From positions 1 to 36,689 of the forward strand of contig JAIORK010000005.1 in the NCBI GenBank assembly GCA_021108215.1: a stretch of 36,689 nucleotides of DNA, read 5' to 3'. The position numbers were made by a program, and so were the translations under genes. This document shows positions 7,475 through 15,988 of the stretch, in pieces (within the stretch, counting starts at the first letter, position 1; every line of letters begins with the position of its first letter). The stretch comes from a bacterium (GTDB taxonomy: Bacteria > Oederibacteriota > JAAXVQ01 > JAUVAV01). The notes under the pieces were generated by a model. That model had not been told where the DNA came from. It searched no databases and saw only the letters and a program-made list of their open reading frames with translations.

Positions 7475-8250
7475 CAACCAAAATAGCGGCTTTGAAGAAA
7501 GAGTTGGTAGGACCGCATGCTTTACTGACGGATAATTTGGTTAAAATATATAAGAAAAAACGGGTGGTCAATGAAGTGAATGTGGAGGTGAAGCGCGGAG
7601 AAATTGTGGGTCTGCTAGGACCCAATGGCGCAGGCAAGACCACAACATTTTATATGGTGGTCGGTATGATTCAGCCGGAGATGGGAAGGATTTTGCTTAA
7701 AAATGCGGAGAATGAAACGATTGAGATTACGGATCAACCGATGTATAAACGTGCCCGCCTGGGGATTTCATATCTCTCGCAGGAGTCGTCTGTTTTTCGG
7801 AAATTGACGGTGGAGGAAAATCTTCTGGCTATTTTAGAAACCCAGAATCTGGGCAAAGTGGAGCAGGGAAAAAGGCTCACCAAACTCCTGGAAGAATTAA
7901 ATATTTCCCATCTGCGTAAACAAAAGGCGTATACCTTGTCGGGCGGCGAGCGCCGCCGCTTGGAGATTACCCGTGCGCTGGTGATTGATCCTGCGTTTAT
8001 TTTGCTGGATGAGCCCTTCGTGGGGGTTGATCCGATCGCGGTTTTGGATATCCAAAACATCATCCGGCAACTGAAAAAACGCGGGATTGGGATCATGATC
8101 ACGGATCACAATGTGCGCGAAACGCTTTCCATTACCGACCGGGCCTATATTTTGTACGAGGGCAAGATTCTGCTTTCCGGGTCCGCCAAAAAACTGGCGA
8201 CCAGCAAAAAAGCCAAAGAAATTTATCTGGGCGAAAAATTTACACTTTAA
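7471..8250 (+). CDS. lptB: LPS export ABC transporter ATPase LptB
   Basis: The 259-residue ATPase powers LPS extraction by LptFG. Visible motifs are Walker A GPNGAGKT (50-57), Q-loop [12 protein letters not shown] with the LptB-type [13 protein letters not shown] segment, ABC signature LSGGE (156-160), Walker B FILLDEP (Asp180, Glu181), and the H-loop His213 in TDHNV. The family ending is visible as [11 protein letters not shown]. An N-terminal extension of about 15 residues is longer than in E. coli. The start overlaps lptA by four bases. LptF, LptG and LptD are not in this window. Confidence 0.96.
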   Translation: MTTKIAALKKELVGPHALLTDNLVKIYKKKRVVNEVNVEVKRGEIVGLLGPNGAGKTTTFYMVVGMIQPEMGRILLKNAENETIEITDQPMYKRARLGISYLSQESSVFRKLTVEENLLAILETQNLGKVEQGKRLTKLLEELNISHLRKQKAYTLSGGERRRLEITRALVIDPAFILLDEPFVGVDPIAVLDIQNIIRQLKKRGIGIMITDHNVRETLSITDRAYILYEGKILLSGSAKKLATSKKAKEIYLGEKFTL

Positions 8251-8282
8251 AACTCTATCAAAATATAAAAGAAAAAGCATAG

Positions 8283-8401
8283 CCACAGATTGCACAGATG
8301 CACACAGATTATAAAAACATAAAATTTTTTCATGTTTTTGATTTTCATATTTTTTAATCATTTTAAAGCTTTTAATCTGCGGAAATCTGTGGAATCTGTG
8401 G
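8283..8401. repeat. Intergenic imperfect inverted repeat (CCACAGATT type)
   Basis: The left arm 8283-8310 consists of iterated (C)CACAGAT units and the right arm 8374-8401 of their complement (AATCTG, AATCTGTGG). They enclose an A/T-rich centre with its own perfect 8-bp dyad (8313-8320 with 8332-8339). The whole could form one long stem after lptB. A degenerate relative lies at 26785-26862. Elements of this style recur between genes in many environmental genomes. Confidence 0.7.
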
Positions 8402-8435
8402 TGAAATAGTTTAGAGAAAGAGATATAAATGGGAT

Positions 8436-8469
8436 TTGACTGGTCTTGAGATCGTGATTTTGCTATCTT
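8436..8469 (+). promoter_or_regulatory. Weak candidate promoter for the 8504 gene
   Basis: TGC-TATCTT (8461-8469) resembles the extended -10 seen elsewhere in the window. TTGACT (8436-8441) lies upstream but at 22 bases, too far for a normal -35. GTGAGG near 8491 would be the ribosome site. Confidence 0.3.
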
Positions 8470-8503
8470 GGAGCAGAAGAAAAAATATAGGTGAGGCCCG
8501 CCA

Positions 8504-10267
8504 TTGAAACTTTCAAGAGTTGTTTCTGTTTTTTTTCTGAGTATCTTCCTCTTTAGCAGTGCTGCCGAAGCGGTATGGCAGACCGTGACCATTGGCAGCG
8601 GTTTCAGTGATTATAATGATGTGACCGTAACCGCCGGTAGGAACGGTTCGTCAACCATGTATCTCTATGGAGCAAGTGATGATAATGAAATTCACGAGTT
8701 TTATTGGAACGGAATCGGGTGGGAAGATAATACCATTGCGGATACATCAGTGAGTAATTATATGGGAGTGGCGGTCGGTTCCGGCCGGAATAATGGTATG
8801 GTATATATCTATGGCAGCAATGAGGATGACCGTATTCATGAGTTTTATTATAACGGCACCGGTTGGGGCCGGACATCCACCACGGATGACGCCAGTAATT
8901 ACAACCGGATGGTGGTTGGACCGGGACGCGATACTGCAACCCATTACCTTTATGGCGGCAATGATGATAATTTAATTGTTGAGTATTACTGGAACGGTTT
9001 GTTCTATAATGCTGAGTTTACAGCTGCAGAATCCGGGGATATGTGGGAACCTGTGATCGGCAATGGCCGCAATGACGGGACCAACCGCCTTTATTGCGCC
9101 TGTAGAGATACTCACGTCTATGAGTATACCCATAATGGTGCGGACTGGGACCAGGTGGATATGGGCACACTCATTGATGACGGTTATGCCATGGCGCTCG
9201 GTGCAGGTCGCAATGGTAATACGCTCAATTCGATTTATGCCGGCGACCGGGACGGTGTGATACAGGAATTCCGCCGGAACGGGAGCGACTGGGACCAAAT
9301 TAATATGGGCGGTCCGGGTATCAATGATATCGCTTGTTATGGTGTTGCCATCGGGGATGGCCGCAATGACGGCGTGATCCGGGTTTATGGAGGTTTCGGT
9401 AACGGCACAACGTACGAGTATTTGTGGAATGGGACCAGTTGGAGCGCGGCCTCGCTGGGTGATACCGGTGGTGTATTAAACGGCATGGCATTGGGTATGG
9501 GGCGGCAGAGTGACGGCATCAATTCTGTTTTTGTCAGTTCTGATGATAATGTAATTTATGAGTATGTTTGGTTTACCGAGACACCCACCCCGAGTCCTTC
9601 ACCAACCGATACGCCGGTCAATTCGCCTACCATAACCCCAACTCCCAGTATAACCCCAACGGTGACGATCAGTCCGACATCAACCATCACATCGACATTT
9701 ACCCCCTCAGCCACAATTACATCTACATTCACTCAGACCGTAACCTTTACCCAGACCTTGACAGCGACCATTTCGCCGACGTCCACGATTTCACCGACCA
9801 ATACCTATTCTCCCACGATCACGGTAACCCCAACGCGAACGGTGACCTATACAGCAACCCCTTCGCCGACGATTACCCTGACAATGACCGCTTCGCCGAC
9901 AATGACGGTTACCCAGACCAGCACAGCCTCGCCAACCTATACAGTGTCACCGACCATTACGCAGACTTCAACCCCGAATTTGGCAGCCGAGGACTTATCC
10001 AATGTCATTGTGTATCCCAACCCCTACCGGGGAGATGTTAATTTGCGCGGGGAAATTATCCTTTTTAATCTGCCTGACCGGGCTATGATCCGGTTCTACA
10101 CGGTTGACGGCAGGAAGGTAAAAGAAATAGTCAAGGATGACCCGGGAAACCGGGTGGTTTGGAATATGACCAATGAGAATGGCGCGGATGTCGCTTCCGG
10201 TGTTTATATTTATATTATCAAGACCATTCGTGAAGAACGCAAGGGCAAGGTGGTTATATTGAAGTAG
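8504..10267 (+). CDS. Secreted seven-repeat beta-propeller protein with Thr/Pro linker and FlgD-like C-terminal domain
   Basis: The 587-residue protein starts with a TTG codon and a signal peptide (about residues 1-23). Residues about 33-350 are seven repeats of some 47 residues. Each has a glycine-rich GxGRNDG turn, a short strand ending in YG, an acidic turn, and EYYWNGxxW, which suggests a seven-bladed propeller resembling lectin or FG-GAP-like folds. Residues about 357-490 are a Thr/Pro/Ser linker. Residues about 491-587 form a FlgD-Ig-like domain with VYPNPYRG, FYTVDGRKVKE, GVYIYIIK and a basic end (KGKVVILK). Such domains often sit at the ends of exported or surface proteins. Ligand and export route are unknown. 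Confidence 0.8.
   Translation: MKLSRVVSVFFLSIFLFSSAAEAVWQTVTIGSGFSDYNDVTVTAGRNGSSTMYLYGASDDNEIHEFYWNGIGWEDNTIADTSVSNYMGVAVGSGRNNGMVYIYGSNEDDRIHEFYYNGTGWGRTSTTDDASNYNRMVVGPGRDTATHYLYGGNDDNLIVEYYWNGLFYNAEFTAAESGDMWEPVIGNGRNDGTNRLYCACRDTHVYEYTHNGADWDQVDMGTLIDDGYAMALGAGRNGNTLNSIYAGDRDGVIQEFRRNGSDWDQINMGGPGINDIACYGVAIGDGRNDGVIRVYGGFGNGTTYEYLWNGTSWSAASLGDTGGVLNGMALGMGRQSDGINSVFVSSDDNVIYEYVWFTETPTPSPSPTDTPVNSPTITPTPSITPTVTISPTSTITSTFTPSATITSTFTQTVTFTQTLTATISPTSTISPTNTYSPTITVTPTRTVTYTATPSPTITLTMTASPTMTVTQTSTASPTYTVSPTITQTSTPNLAAEDLSNVIVYPNPYRGDVNLRGEIILFNLPDRAMIRFYTVDGRKVKEIVKDDPGNRVVWNMTNENGADVASGVYIYIIKTIREERKGKVVILK
9583..9975 (+). repeat. Low-complexity Thr/Pro coding tract
   Basis: About 390 bp encode a run dominated by Thr, Pro, Ser and Ile in short PT/ST units (for example TPTPSITPTVTIS). 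At DNA level it is rich in ACC, ACG, CCG and CCC codons in short irregular repeats, a likely site of length variation. An open frame at 9568-10041 is only a shadow of this tract. Confidence 0.85.
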
Positions 10268-10269
10268 GG

Positions 10270-10285
10270 AACGGTCATGACCGTT
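10270..10285 (+). terminator. Palindrome just after the secreted propeller gene
   Basis: AACGGTCATGACCGTT is a perfect 16-bp palindrome three bases after the stop. No T run follows, so it may be an mRNA-end hairpin or an operator rather than a classical terminator. Confidence 0.35.
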
Positions 10286-10398
10286 TCCGGCAATAAAATT
10301 TATATACCACGGATGGTATGTTTTACTGTTAGTACCGGCAAATATTGTGTTTTTCTGCTTTGAAAATACACTTTTATCTAGACCCGGTCTTTATTCCA

Positions 10399-10407
10399 TG
10401 CTACTAT
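10399..10407 (+). promoter_or_regulatory. Extended -10 directly before the M23 peptidase gene
   Basis: TGC-TACTAT (10399-10407) lies so close to the ATG at 10414 that transcription would start at or next to the start codon. No Shine-Dalgarno is present before that ATG. Confidence 0.35.
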
Positions 10408-10413
10408 TCGTTC

Positions 10414-11493
10414 ATGAATTTAAAAATATTTATTCGTTCATTTTTAATCTTTTTCCGGCCTATGCGCTGGATGCTTTTTTTTGGTATTGCCGGCGCAGCC
10501 TTTGTTTTTACGATTGCAACCGCAATGGTGCAACCGGCCGGAATTGTAACCGCCCCATCACTTTCCCAAGTGGAATCAGCTCGACATTATTTTGCACCTG
10601 AGCGTCTTCAGGCTTTTTCCGGAAATGATTTTAATCTGATACCTGATCTGGTTGATTTTCTTGATCAACTGGAAAATAGCCTGCGCATGGCTGCGCCGGA
10701 AGCATCAGAGCTTGAAGACCTCTATGCAGAGTATACCCGGTTTACTAATCCTAACTTTGTAACCTTTGATATTTATACGATTCAGCGGGGGGATAATTAC
10801 TGGAAAATCGCCAAACAACATGGGTATACCATTGATTCCATTGTGGGATGCAATCCTCATTTGGGTAAGGTAGTCTGCTATGTCCGCCAGCGGGTGTTGC
10901 TGCCTTCCCGCGGCGGGTCATTACACCTCGTGCGTGCGGAGGAAACATTGACATCAATTGCACTGGACTATGCGGTGACCAAAGAGATCATTTTGGAGGC
11001 CAATCTGATTGATCCGCAATGGGGTGTTATCCCCGGCATGTGGTTGTTTATCTCCGGTGCCAAACCGAGATATTTGTCTGAGGACATGCAAAAGCAGTAC
11101 AATCAACGCGCCTTGTTTCGCTCGCCCCTGGCCGGACGGTATTCTTCCTTTTTTGGAAACCGGATTCACCCGGTGTTGGGTTTTTCGAAATTTCATAATG
11201 GCGTGGACATTGCCTGCCCCATGAATACCTGGGTGGGCGCGGCAGCCGCAGGAAAAGTCATTGCCGCAGGTAAAGGCGGTGCGATCGGAACGTATATTAA
11301 GATTGATCACGGTAATGGCTACAAAACTCTGTATGGTCATCTGAACAAAATTCATGTAAGCCGAGGCCGGCAGGTCAGCCGGGGACAGTTGATCGGCCGG
11401 GCCGGGGCCACAGGCAGGGTCACCGGACCGCATCTGCATTTTACAATTTATAAAAACGGCCGCGTAGTTAACCCGATGGATTATTTGTGGTAA
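10414..11493 (+). CDS. LysM-domain M23 family metallopeptidase
   Basis: The 359-residue protein should act on peptidoglycan in the periplasm or regulate it (EnvC/NlpD-like). Residues about 18-38 are a membrane anchor or uncleaved signal. Two LysM-like units follow: YTIQRGDNYWKIAKQHGYTI (121-140) and HLVRAEETLTSIALDYAVTK (171-190). The M23 domain (about 236-357) retains the zinc ligands His261 and Asp265 (HNGVD) and His342 (GPHLHF), with His309 in YGHL, so it is probably catalytic. I chose the ATG at 10414, giving a basic-hydrophobic N-terminus; the frame is open to 10345. No ribosome site precedes it. aroQ begins 19 bp downstream. Confidence 0.88.
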   Translation: MNLKIFIRSFLIFFRPMRWMLFFGIAGAAFVFTIATAMVQPAGIVTAPSLSQVESARHYFAPERLQAFSGNDFNLIPDLVDFLDQLENSLRMAAPEASELEDLYAEYTRFTNPNFVTFDIYTIQRGDNYWKIAKQHGYTIDSIVGCNPHLGKVVCYVRQRVLLPSRGGSLHLVRAEETLTSIALDYAVTKEIILEANLIDPQWGVIPGMWLFISGAKPRYLSEDMQKQYNQRALFRSPLAGRYSSFFGNRIHPVLGFSKFHNGVDIACPMNTWVGAAAAGKVIAAGKGGAIGTYIKIDHGNGYKTLYGHLNKIHVSRGRQVSRGQLIGRAGATGRVTGPHLHFTIYKNGRVVNPMDYLW

Positions 11494-11512
11494 ACCGGAT
11501 CGAGGAGGAATA

Positions 11513-11950
11513 GTGCCGAATATACTCGTGATACATGGTCCGAATTTAAACCTGATTGGAAAACGTGAACCGGATATCTATGGTTCGGAAAACCTTGAGG
11601 CGATGAACCGGCGAATGGAAATAGCGGCCAAGGAACTTTTGTTGGGTCTGAAAATTATCCAGGAAAACCATGAAGGTAAAATAGTGGAAGCCATTCAGAC
11701 CGCGCCGGAGTGGGCGCATTGCATCATTATCAATCCGGCAGCGTATACACATACCTCGGTCGCGATTTTAGACGCTTTAAAGGCTGTTGCCATTCCGTCA
11801 ATTGAAGTCCATCTTTCCAATGTTTATGCGCGCGAGGATTTTCGGCACCACTCATATATTGCAGGTACGGTAAAGGGGAGAATTATGGGCTTTGGCGCAG
11901 ACTCTTATTTACTCGCCCTGCGCGCGGCCAAATCTATTTTGAATCCATAA
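11513..11950 (+). CDS. aroQ: Type II 3-dehydroquinate dehydratase
   Basis: This enzyme dehydrates 3-dehydroquinate in the shikimate pathway. The start is GTG with an excellent ribosome site (GAGGAGG) at normal spacing. The N-terminal motif HGPNLNLIGKREPDIYG includes the catalytic Tyr23. IINPAAYTHTSVAI contains His80, and EVHLSNVYAREDFRHHS contains His100 and the following arginines. The 145-residue length is normal for this dodecameric enzyme. It lies between a cell-wall peptidase and the Wzy-like giant, seven bases before the latter, and is probably co-transcribed by position rather than by shared function. Confidence 0.96.
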   Translation: MPNILVIHGPNLNLIGKREPDIYGSENLEAMNRRMEIAAKELLLGLKIIQENHEGKIVEAIQTAPEWAHCIIINPAAYTHTSVAILDALKAVAIPSIEVHLSNVYAREDFRHHSYIAGTVKGRIMGFGADSYLLALRAAKSILNP

Positions 11951-11957
11951 AGGACTT

Positions 11958-14900
11958 ATGAGAAATTTATTGCTTAGCCACTGGTATCCTAGGTGGATGA
12001 GTCAAAAGCTGTATTGGGGTCTGGCAATCCTGGTTGGATTGTTGGTTTGCTTTCCTGCTTTTTTAGCAGGGAAGGCAGCGGCGGTGCTTGTTTTGGGAAC
12101 GCTTCTGCTGGGCGTTTTTGCCTGGTTGCTGCTGGCGTTTGATCAGGACCGGTTTTCCCAAATGGGTTTCGGGCCGGCCTTACTCCTGTTTTTATTTATT
12201 TCGATTATCACTGTGATGGCATCTACAGATCCGGCTTCCAGTATTAATCCCTTTTCTACAGAAATCAGTATGCTGCTTGTATTTTTACTCGCGTATCTCC
12301 TGGCCCGGCAGATGCGTACAGTCAGACCGGTATTGGCCGGTTTGTTGGGGTTGGGGATTATTTTGGCGGCGTATGGTTTTTTACAGCATATTCAGGGGAT
12401 GCTGGATACCTATCAACACTTTTTCGGTCAAACGCCTCCGGAAAACAGGGTGGAGCAGGAAATTGCCAACCGTTTGCTCTCGCGCCGGGCATTTTCTTTG
12501 TTTACCTATCCCAATCTTTTGGCAGGATTTATTGCTTTGTTATTACCTTTGGGATTCTCGTTTATGCTGACCACCCGGCGCCGTGGACTGGGGTGGCTCT
12601 GGGGTGCCGGGGTTGTCGTGATGGTGATGGGTCTTTATGTTACCGGATCTGTCGGAGGCTGGCTGGCGGCGGTTGCCGGGATCGGTATGTTTTTTTTCCT
12701 GATACAGAGAAAAATTTTTCAGGACAAAAAAACAGCCATGCCCTGGTCGGTTTGGATTGCCGGTGCACTTCTCGCAGTAAGCGGCGCGGTGATTTTGATT
12801 TTGGTTCGCAATCCTGAGAGCTTTTTCAATGATATCATCACACGTTTGGCCAACTGGGGAAGTGCATTTCGCATGGGTTGGGACCACAGTCTTACAGGTG
12901 TCGGTCCGGGACTGTTCGGTGTGGTCTTCCCGGACTATCAAACCGAGAACGGTTATTATGTCCGCTATGCACATAATTTTCTTCTTCAGCGATTTTCCGA
13001 GACCGGGCTTTTGGGTCTGACCGCATTGCTGTGGTTTTTATTTACGCTCACCCGTCAGGCCTGTCAAAGTTTTGGCCGGGAGATGATGACCAACCAACGG
13101 TTGTATATTATTGCTGTTTTTTCCGGTGTGACCGCTGTTTTTTTGCATGCCTGTATTGATCTTGATCTTAATTTTGTAAAAACCAGCGTACTCTTTTGGT
13201 TTTTACTGGGCAGCGGGTTGGGGTTGGTTGCACCGAAAAAAAATACGGCAGAGCCTATTCAGATTCCGTACGAACGTTTGCTTCGTCTGGGTCTGGCCGG
13301 TATCGGTGTGATGGTATTATGGAAGGGCGGGAAAAGTCTGCCGGTCGAGGGCCTTTTATATATTGGTACCGGGTTGCTTTTGGTCCTCTTTTTTATTGGC
13401 CGGACGGATAACTACGCTTCCTGGTGGCAGCTGATGAAACGAATTCCTTTGCGTTGGCCTTTGAGTATTTTCATGGTGTGGGCGATTCTTTCCGCCATGG
13501 TCTCGCTTCATCCGGCTGGTGCAATTCCAGGGATGACCCTGGCCGCTTCGGGGCTGCTACTTTACATGTTGACTGTTTTGACGCCGCGTACGGGTCATTA
13601 TTTAATACGGACCGCCGGGGCGGCGGCAGTGATTATTGCTTTGGTGGCGCTGAGTCAAATGATTTTTCAACCCGGCATGCGTGTGGATGTGCAGTGGCCT
13701 AATCCGAATTTGCTGGCTGCATTTTTTGCCATGGGTTTGCTGGTCAATATAATCACTCTTATTTTTAGTGCGCGGACCAATGCAGAGAGAATGGGTTCGG
13801 CCTTGGGTGTGCTGATTGTGTTTTTTGCCATGCTGGCAACAGGGTCTATGGGGGCTGTTTTAAATAGTATTGCCGGTTTGGGTGTGATCTTGTTCTGGAT
13901 AAAAGTGCGTAAACCGCGGTATTTTAAATTCGTTGCGCTGGTCTTTGGCTTGTTCCTGATTCTGGCGATTGTGCTGCCTTTTCAGACCGGCGGACGCCTG
14001 CTTGATTTGAAAGGCTATAAGGCTCAAACCTATGAGCGTGTCCAAATTTTAAAATCGTCATCCCGGATGATTTTTCATCGGCCCGTGACCGGGTTCGGTC
14101 CGGGAAATTTCAGTCAGGCTTTTGAACGCTATAGCTTTCCCAATATCCGGGGATTGTCCCGTTTTGGAAAAATTGCGCAGTTCGCGCACAATGAACCAAT
14201 TCAACTGATGGTCGTGACCGGTATTCCGGGCGGTTTGCTGCTGGTTTGGATCAGCTGGATTTTACTCATTCATTTCCGGCGTCAGAGCCGGGCGCCGGTT
14301 CCTTTGGAAGGAACCGTGGACGCCTCCGAGCAGGTATCCAGAATCGCCGCTTGGAGCGTTTTGGCAGGTGCTGCGGTGCATGGGTTGGTGGATTTTAATT
14401 GGCATCTTCCCGGATTATTTATCTGGTATATGATGCTTCTGGGGATTGCCGTTGCACCCATGAGCCGGTGGCGCACGGAAGAGAATATTTCACTGCTCGA
14501 CATCGGCGCATGGCGCAGCCGGCTTGGCAAACTGTGCTGCCAGCCATTTCCGGTTCTTTTGGTGCTGGTTGTGATAGCCATTAGTCTGGCATCGATTCGT
14601 CCTTTGGTCAGTCACTACTTGCAAAATCTTGGTGAGGCGCAGCGCTATAAGCAAGATCTCAAAGCTGCTGACCGGGAATTTCAACGTGCGTTATCGGTCC
14701 ATCCTTTATCATCCAAGGCGTATGATGCTTTGGGTCAAATCCGGGTTGATTTTTACGCCATGGTTGGTTCTGAGACCTGGTTCCGGCTTTCCGACTGGGC
14801 TTTTCAGAAAGCGTATGATCTCAATGGTATGAATGCCTATATTCATCGCCATATGGGAGGTCTGTATAAATTAAAAGCAGCTAAATCTTTGGGTGAAGAA

Positions 14901-15368
14901 AAAGCAGAATACTATGATAGGGCGGAACGGCAATATCTTTTGGGAATTGAAAAAGCGCCGCAAAAAGCATTACTCTATTTTGAATTGGGCAATCTTCTGC
15001 GCGATGCCGGGCGCATGGATTCAGCTGAACGTGCCTGGCGGGAGGCAATTGCGCTGGAGCCCAATTATGCAGCTGCGCACAGTAATTTAGGTGTCGCCCT
15101 GGAGATTCGCGATGAACTGATTGATGCGGAAAAAAGTTATAGGCGTGCTTTGGATGTGAAGGTTTTTGCAGCGGGTGCTGAGGGGAAATATGAATTGGAG
15201 CTGCTCACACTCAACTGGGCAGTGGTGCACTCGAATTTGGGACATTTGTATGAACAGCAGGCCCGCTGGATTGAGGCCTATACCGAATATAAAAAAGTTC
15301 TGGTTTTAGAGCCGGAGAATGCTTTGGCACAAAAACGTCTGGAAAATCTACAAAGAATCTTACCATGA
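11958..15368 (+). CDS. Double O-antigen ligase/polymerase-like membrane protein with C-terminal TPRs
   Basis: The 1136-residue protein looks like two Wzy_C/WaaL-type modules in tandem. Module 1 (about residues 20-430) has TYPNLLAGF near 178, GVGPGLFGVVFPDY near 314, YAHNFLLQRFSETGLLG near 335 and HACIDLDLNF near 396. Module 2 (about 480-830) repeats the order: NPNLLAAFF near 581, GFGPGNFSQAFERY near 711, FAHNEPIQLMVVTGIPGG near 742 and HGLVDFNW near 807. The periplasmic loop preceding the AHN segment is where such enzymes act. From about 880 to the end are TPR-like units (for example AYDALGQ, YFELGNLLRDAGRMDSAERAW, AHSNLGVALE). It should polymerise or transfer a lipid-linked glycan. The stop overlaps the sigma gene (ATGA). 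Confidence 0.82.
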   Translation: MRNLLLSHWYPRWMSQKLYWGLAILVGLLVCFPAFLAGKAAAVLVLGTLLLGVFAWLLLAFDQDRFSQMGFGPALLLFLFISIITVMASTDPASSINPFSTEISMLLVFLLAYLLARQMRTVRPVLAGLLGLGIILAAYGFLQHIQGMLDTYQHFFGQTPPENRVEQEIANRLLSRRAFSLFTYPNLLAGFIALLLPLGFSFMLTTRRRGLGWLWGAGVVVMVMGLYVTGSVGGWLAAVAGIGMFFFLIQRKIFQDKKTAMPWSVWIAGALLAVSGAVILILVRNPESFFNDIITRLANWGSAFRMGWDHSLTGVGPGLFGVVFPDYQTENGYYVRYAHNFLLQRFSETGLLGLTALLWFLFTLTRQACQSFGREMMTNQRLYIIAVFSGVTAVFLHACIDLDLNFVKTSVLFWFLLGSGLGLVAPKKNTAEPIQIPYERLLRLGLAGIGVMVLWKGGKSLPVEGLLYIGTGLLLVLFFIGRTDNYASWWQLMKRIPLRWPLSIFMVWAILSAMVSLHPAGAIPGMTLAASGLLLYMLTVLTPRTGHYLIRTAGAAAVIIALVALSQMIFQPGMRVDVQWPNPNLLAAFFAMGLLVNIITLIFSARTNAERMGSALGVLIVFFAMLATGSMGAVLNSIAGLGVILFWIKVRKPRYFKFVALVFGLFLILAIVLPFQTGGRLLDLKGYKAQTYERVQILKSSSRMIFHRPVTGFGPGNFSQAFERYSFPNIRGLSRFGKIAQFAHNEPIQLMVVTGIPGGLLLVWISWILLIHFRRQSRAPVPLEGTVDASEQVSRIAAWSVLAGAAVHGLVDFNWHLPGLFIWYMMLLGIAVAPMSRWRTEENISLLDIGAWRSRLGKLCCQPFPVLLVLVVIAISLASIRPLVSHYLQNLGEAQRYKQDLKAADREFQRALSVHPLSSKAYDALGQIRVDFYAMVGSETWFRLSDWAFQKAYDLNGMNAYIHRHMGGLYKLKAAKSLGEEKAEYYDRAERQYLLGIEKAPQKALLYFELGNLLRDAGRMDSAERAWREAIALEPNYAAAHSNLGVALEIRDELIDAEKSYRRALDVKVFAAGAEGKYELELLTLNWAVVHSNLGHLYEQQARWIEAYTEYKKVLVLEPENALAQKRLENLQRILP

Positions 15369-15988
15369 CACGGGAACCCCATCACCACGACTCCAGTCTA
15401 AATTTAGGGCAAGCAAATGATCGTAAATTGATTGATCAAACACTATCCGGCCACAATGAGGCCTTTGATGTCTTGGTCACACGTTATCGGGATCGTATCT
15501 ATTCGCTGGCATATCATATGCTTTCAAATGCTGAAGAGGCCCAGGATATTGCACAGGAAGTCTTTGTCCGGGCGTATAAAAACCTGTCGAAATTCCGGCA
15601 TGAATCAAGTTTTTATACGTGGCTTTACCGTATTGCGGTCAATATTGTTTATACCCAGGCCAAAAAAGCATCGCGTCGGCGGGAACTTTATGATCAGGCA
15701 TTTAAGGATCTGAGGATGAAACCGGGAAAAATGCCTGAGACACCGGAAGGGTTGGCACAGTTAGAGGAGTTGAAAGAAATGATTCTAAGGGCGATTAGAC
15801 AACTTGATCCGCGTTTCCGTCAGGTGCTGATTTTAAAGGAAATTGAAGGGCATGATGTCTCTGAGGTGGCAAAGATGCTTAAGCTGCCGCAAGGGACGGT
15901 TAAATCGAGATTATACCGCGCCCGGGAAGATTTAAGACATATTATCCAGTCCTGGAAAGCGTATTCGTCGGAGGGCACGACTGAATGA
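15365..15988 (+). CDS. ECF RNA polymerase sigma factor (RpoE/SigW type)
   Basis: The 207-residue protein has region 2 (about 35-105), with AFDVLVTRYRDRIYSLAYHM, DIAQEVFVRAY and the DNA-melting segment FYTWLYRIAVN. After an acidic linker comes region 4 (about 145-198), with DPRFRQVLILKEIEGHDVSEVA and the helix-turn-helix GTVKSRLYRARE. Extra N-terminal residues include HHH. Region 3 is absent, as expected for ECF. It starts inside the Wzy-TPR stop and its own stop overlaps the anti-sigma start (ATGA), so the three are translationally coupled. Its targets are not evident; the coupling suggests an envelope or glycan stress regulon. Confidence 0.93.
   Translation: MTREPHHHDSSLNLGQANDRKLIDQTLSGHNEAFDVLVTRYRDRIYSLAYHMLSNAEEAQDIAQEVFVRAYKNLSKFRHESSFYTWLYRIAVNIVYTQAKKASRRRELYDQAFKDLRMKPGKMPETPEGLAQLEELKEMILRAIRQLDPRFRQVLILKEIEGHDVSEVAKMLKLPQGTVKSRLYRAREDLRHIIQSWKAYSSEGTTE

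Noticed and set aside
7897-8592. 231-codon minus-strand frame across the end of lptB
   Set aside because: Half is antisense to conserved LptB motifs and half reads the intergenic inverted repeat.
9568-10041. 157-codon frame rich in Asn, His, Asp and Tyr
   Set aside because: It is the +1 shadow of the Thr/Pro-coding tract of the 8504 gene; its composition follows from that repeat.
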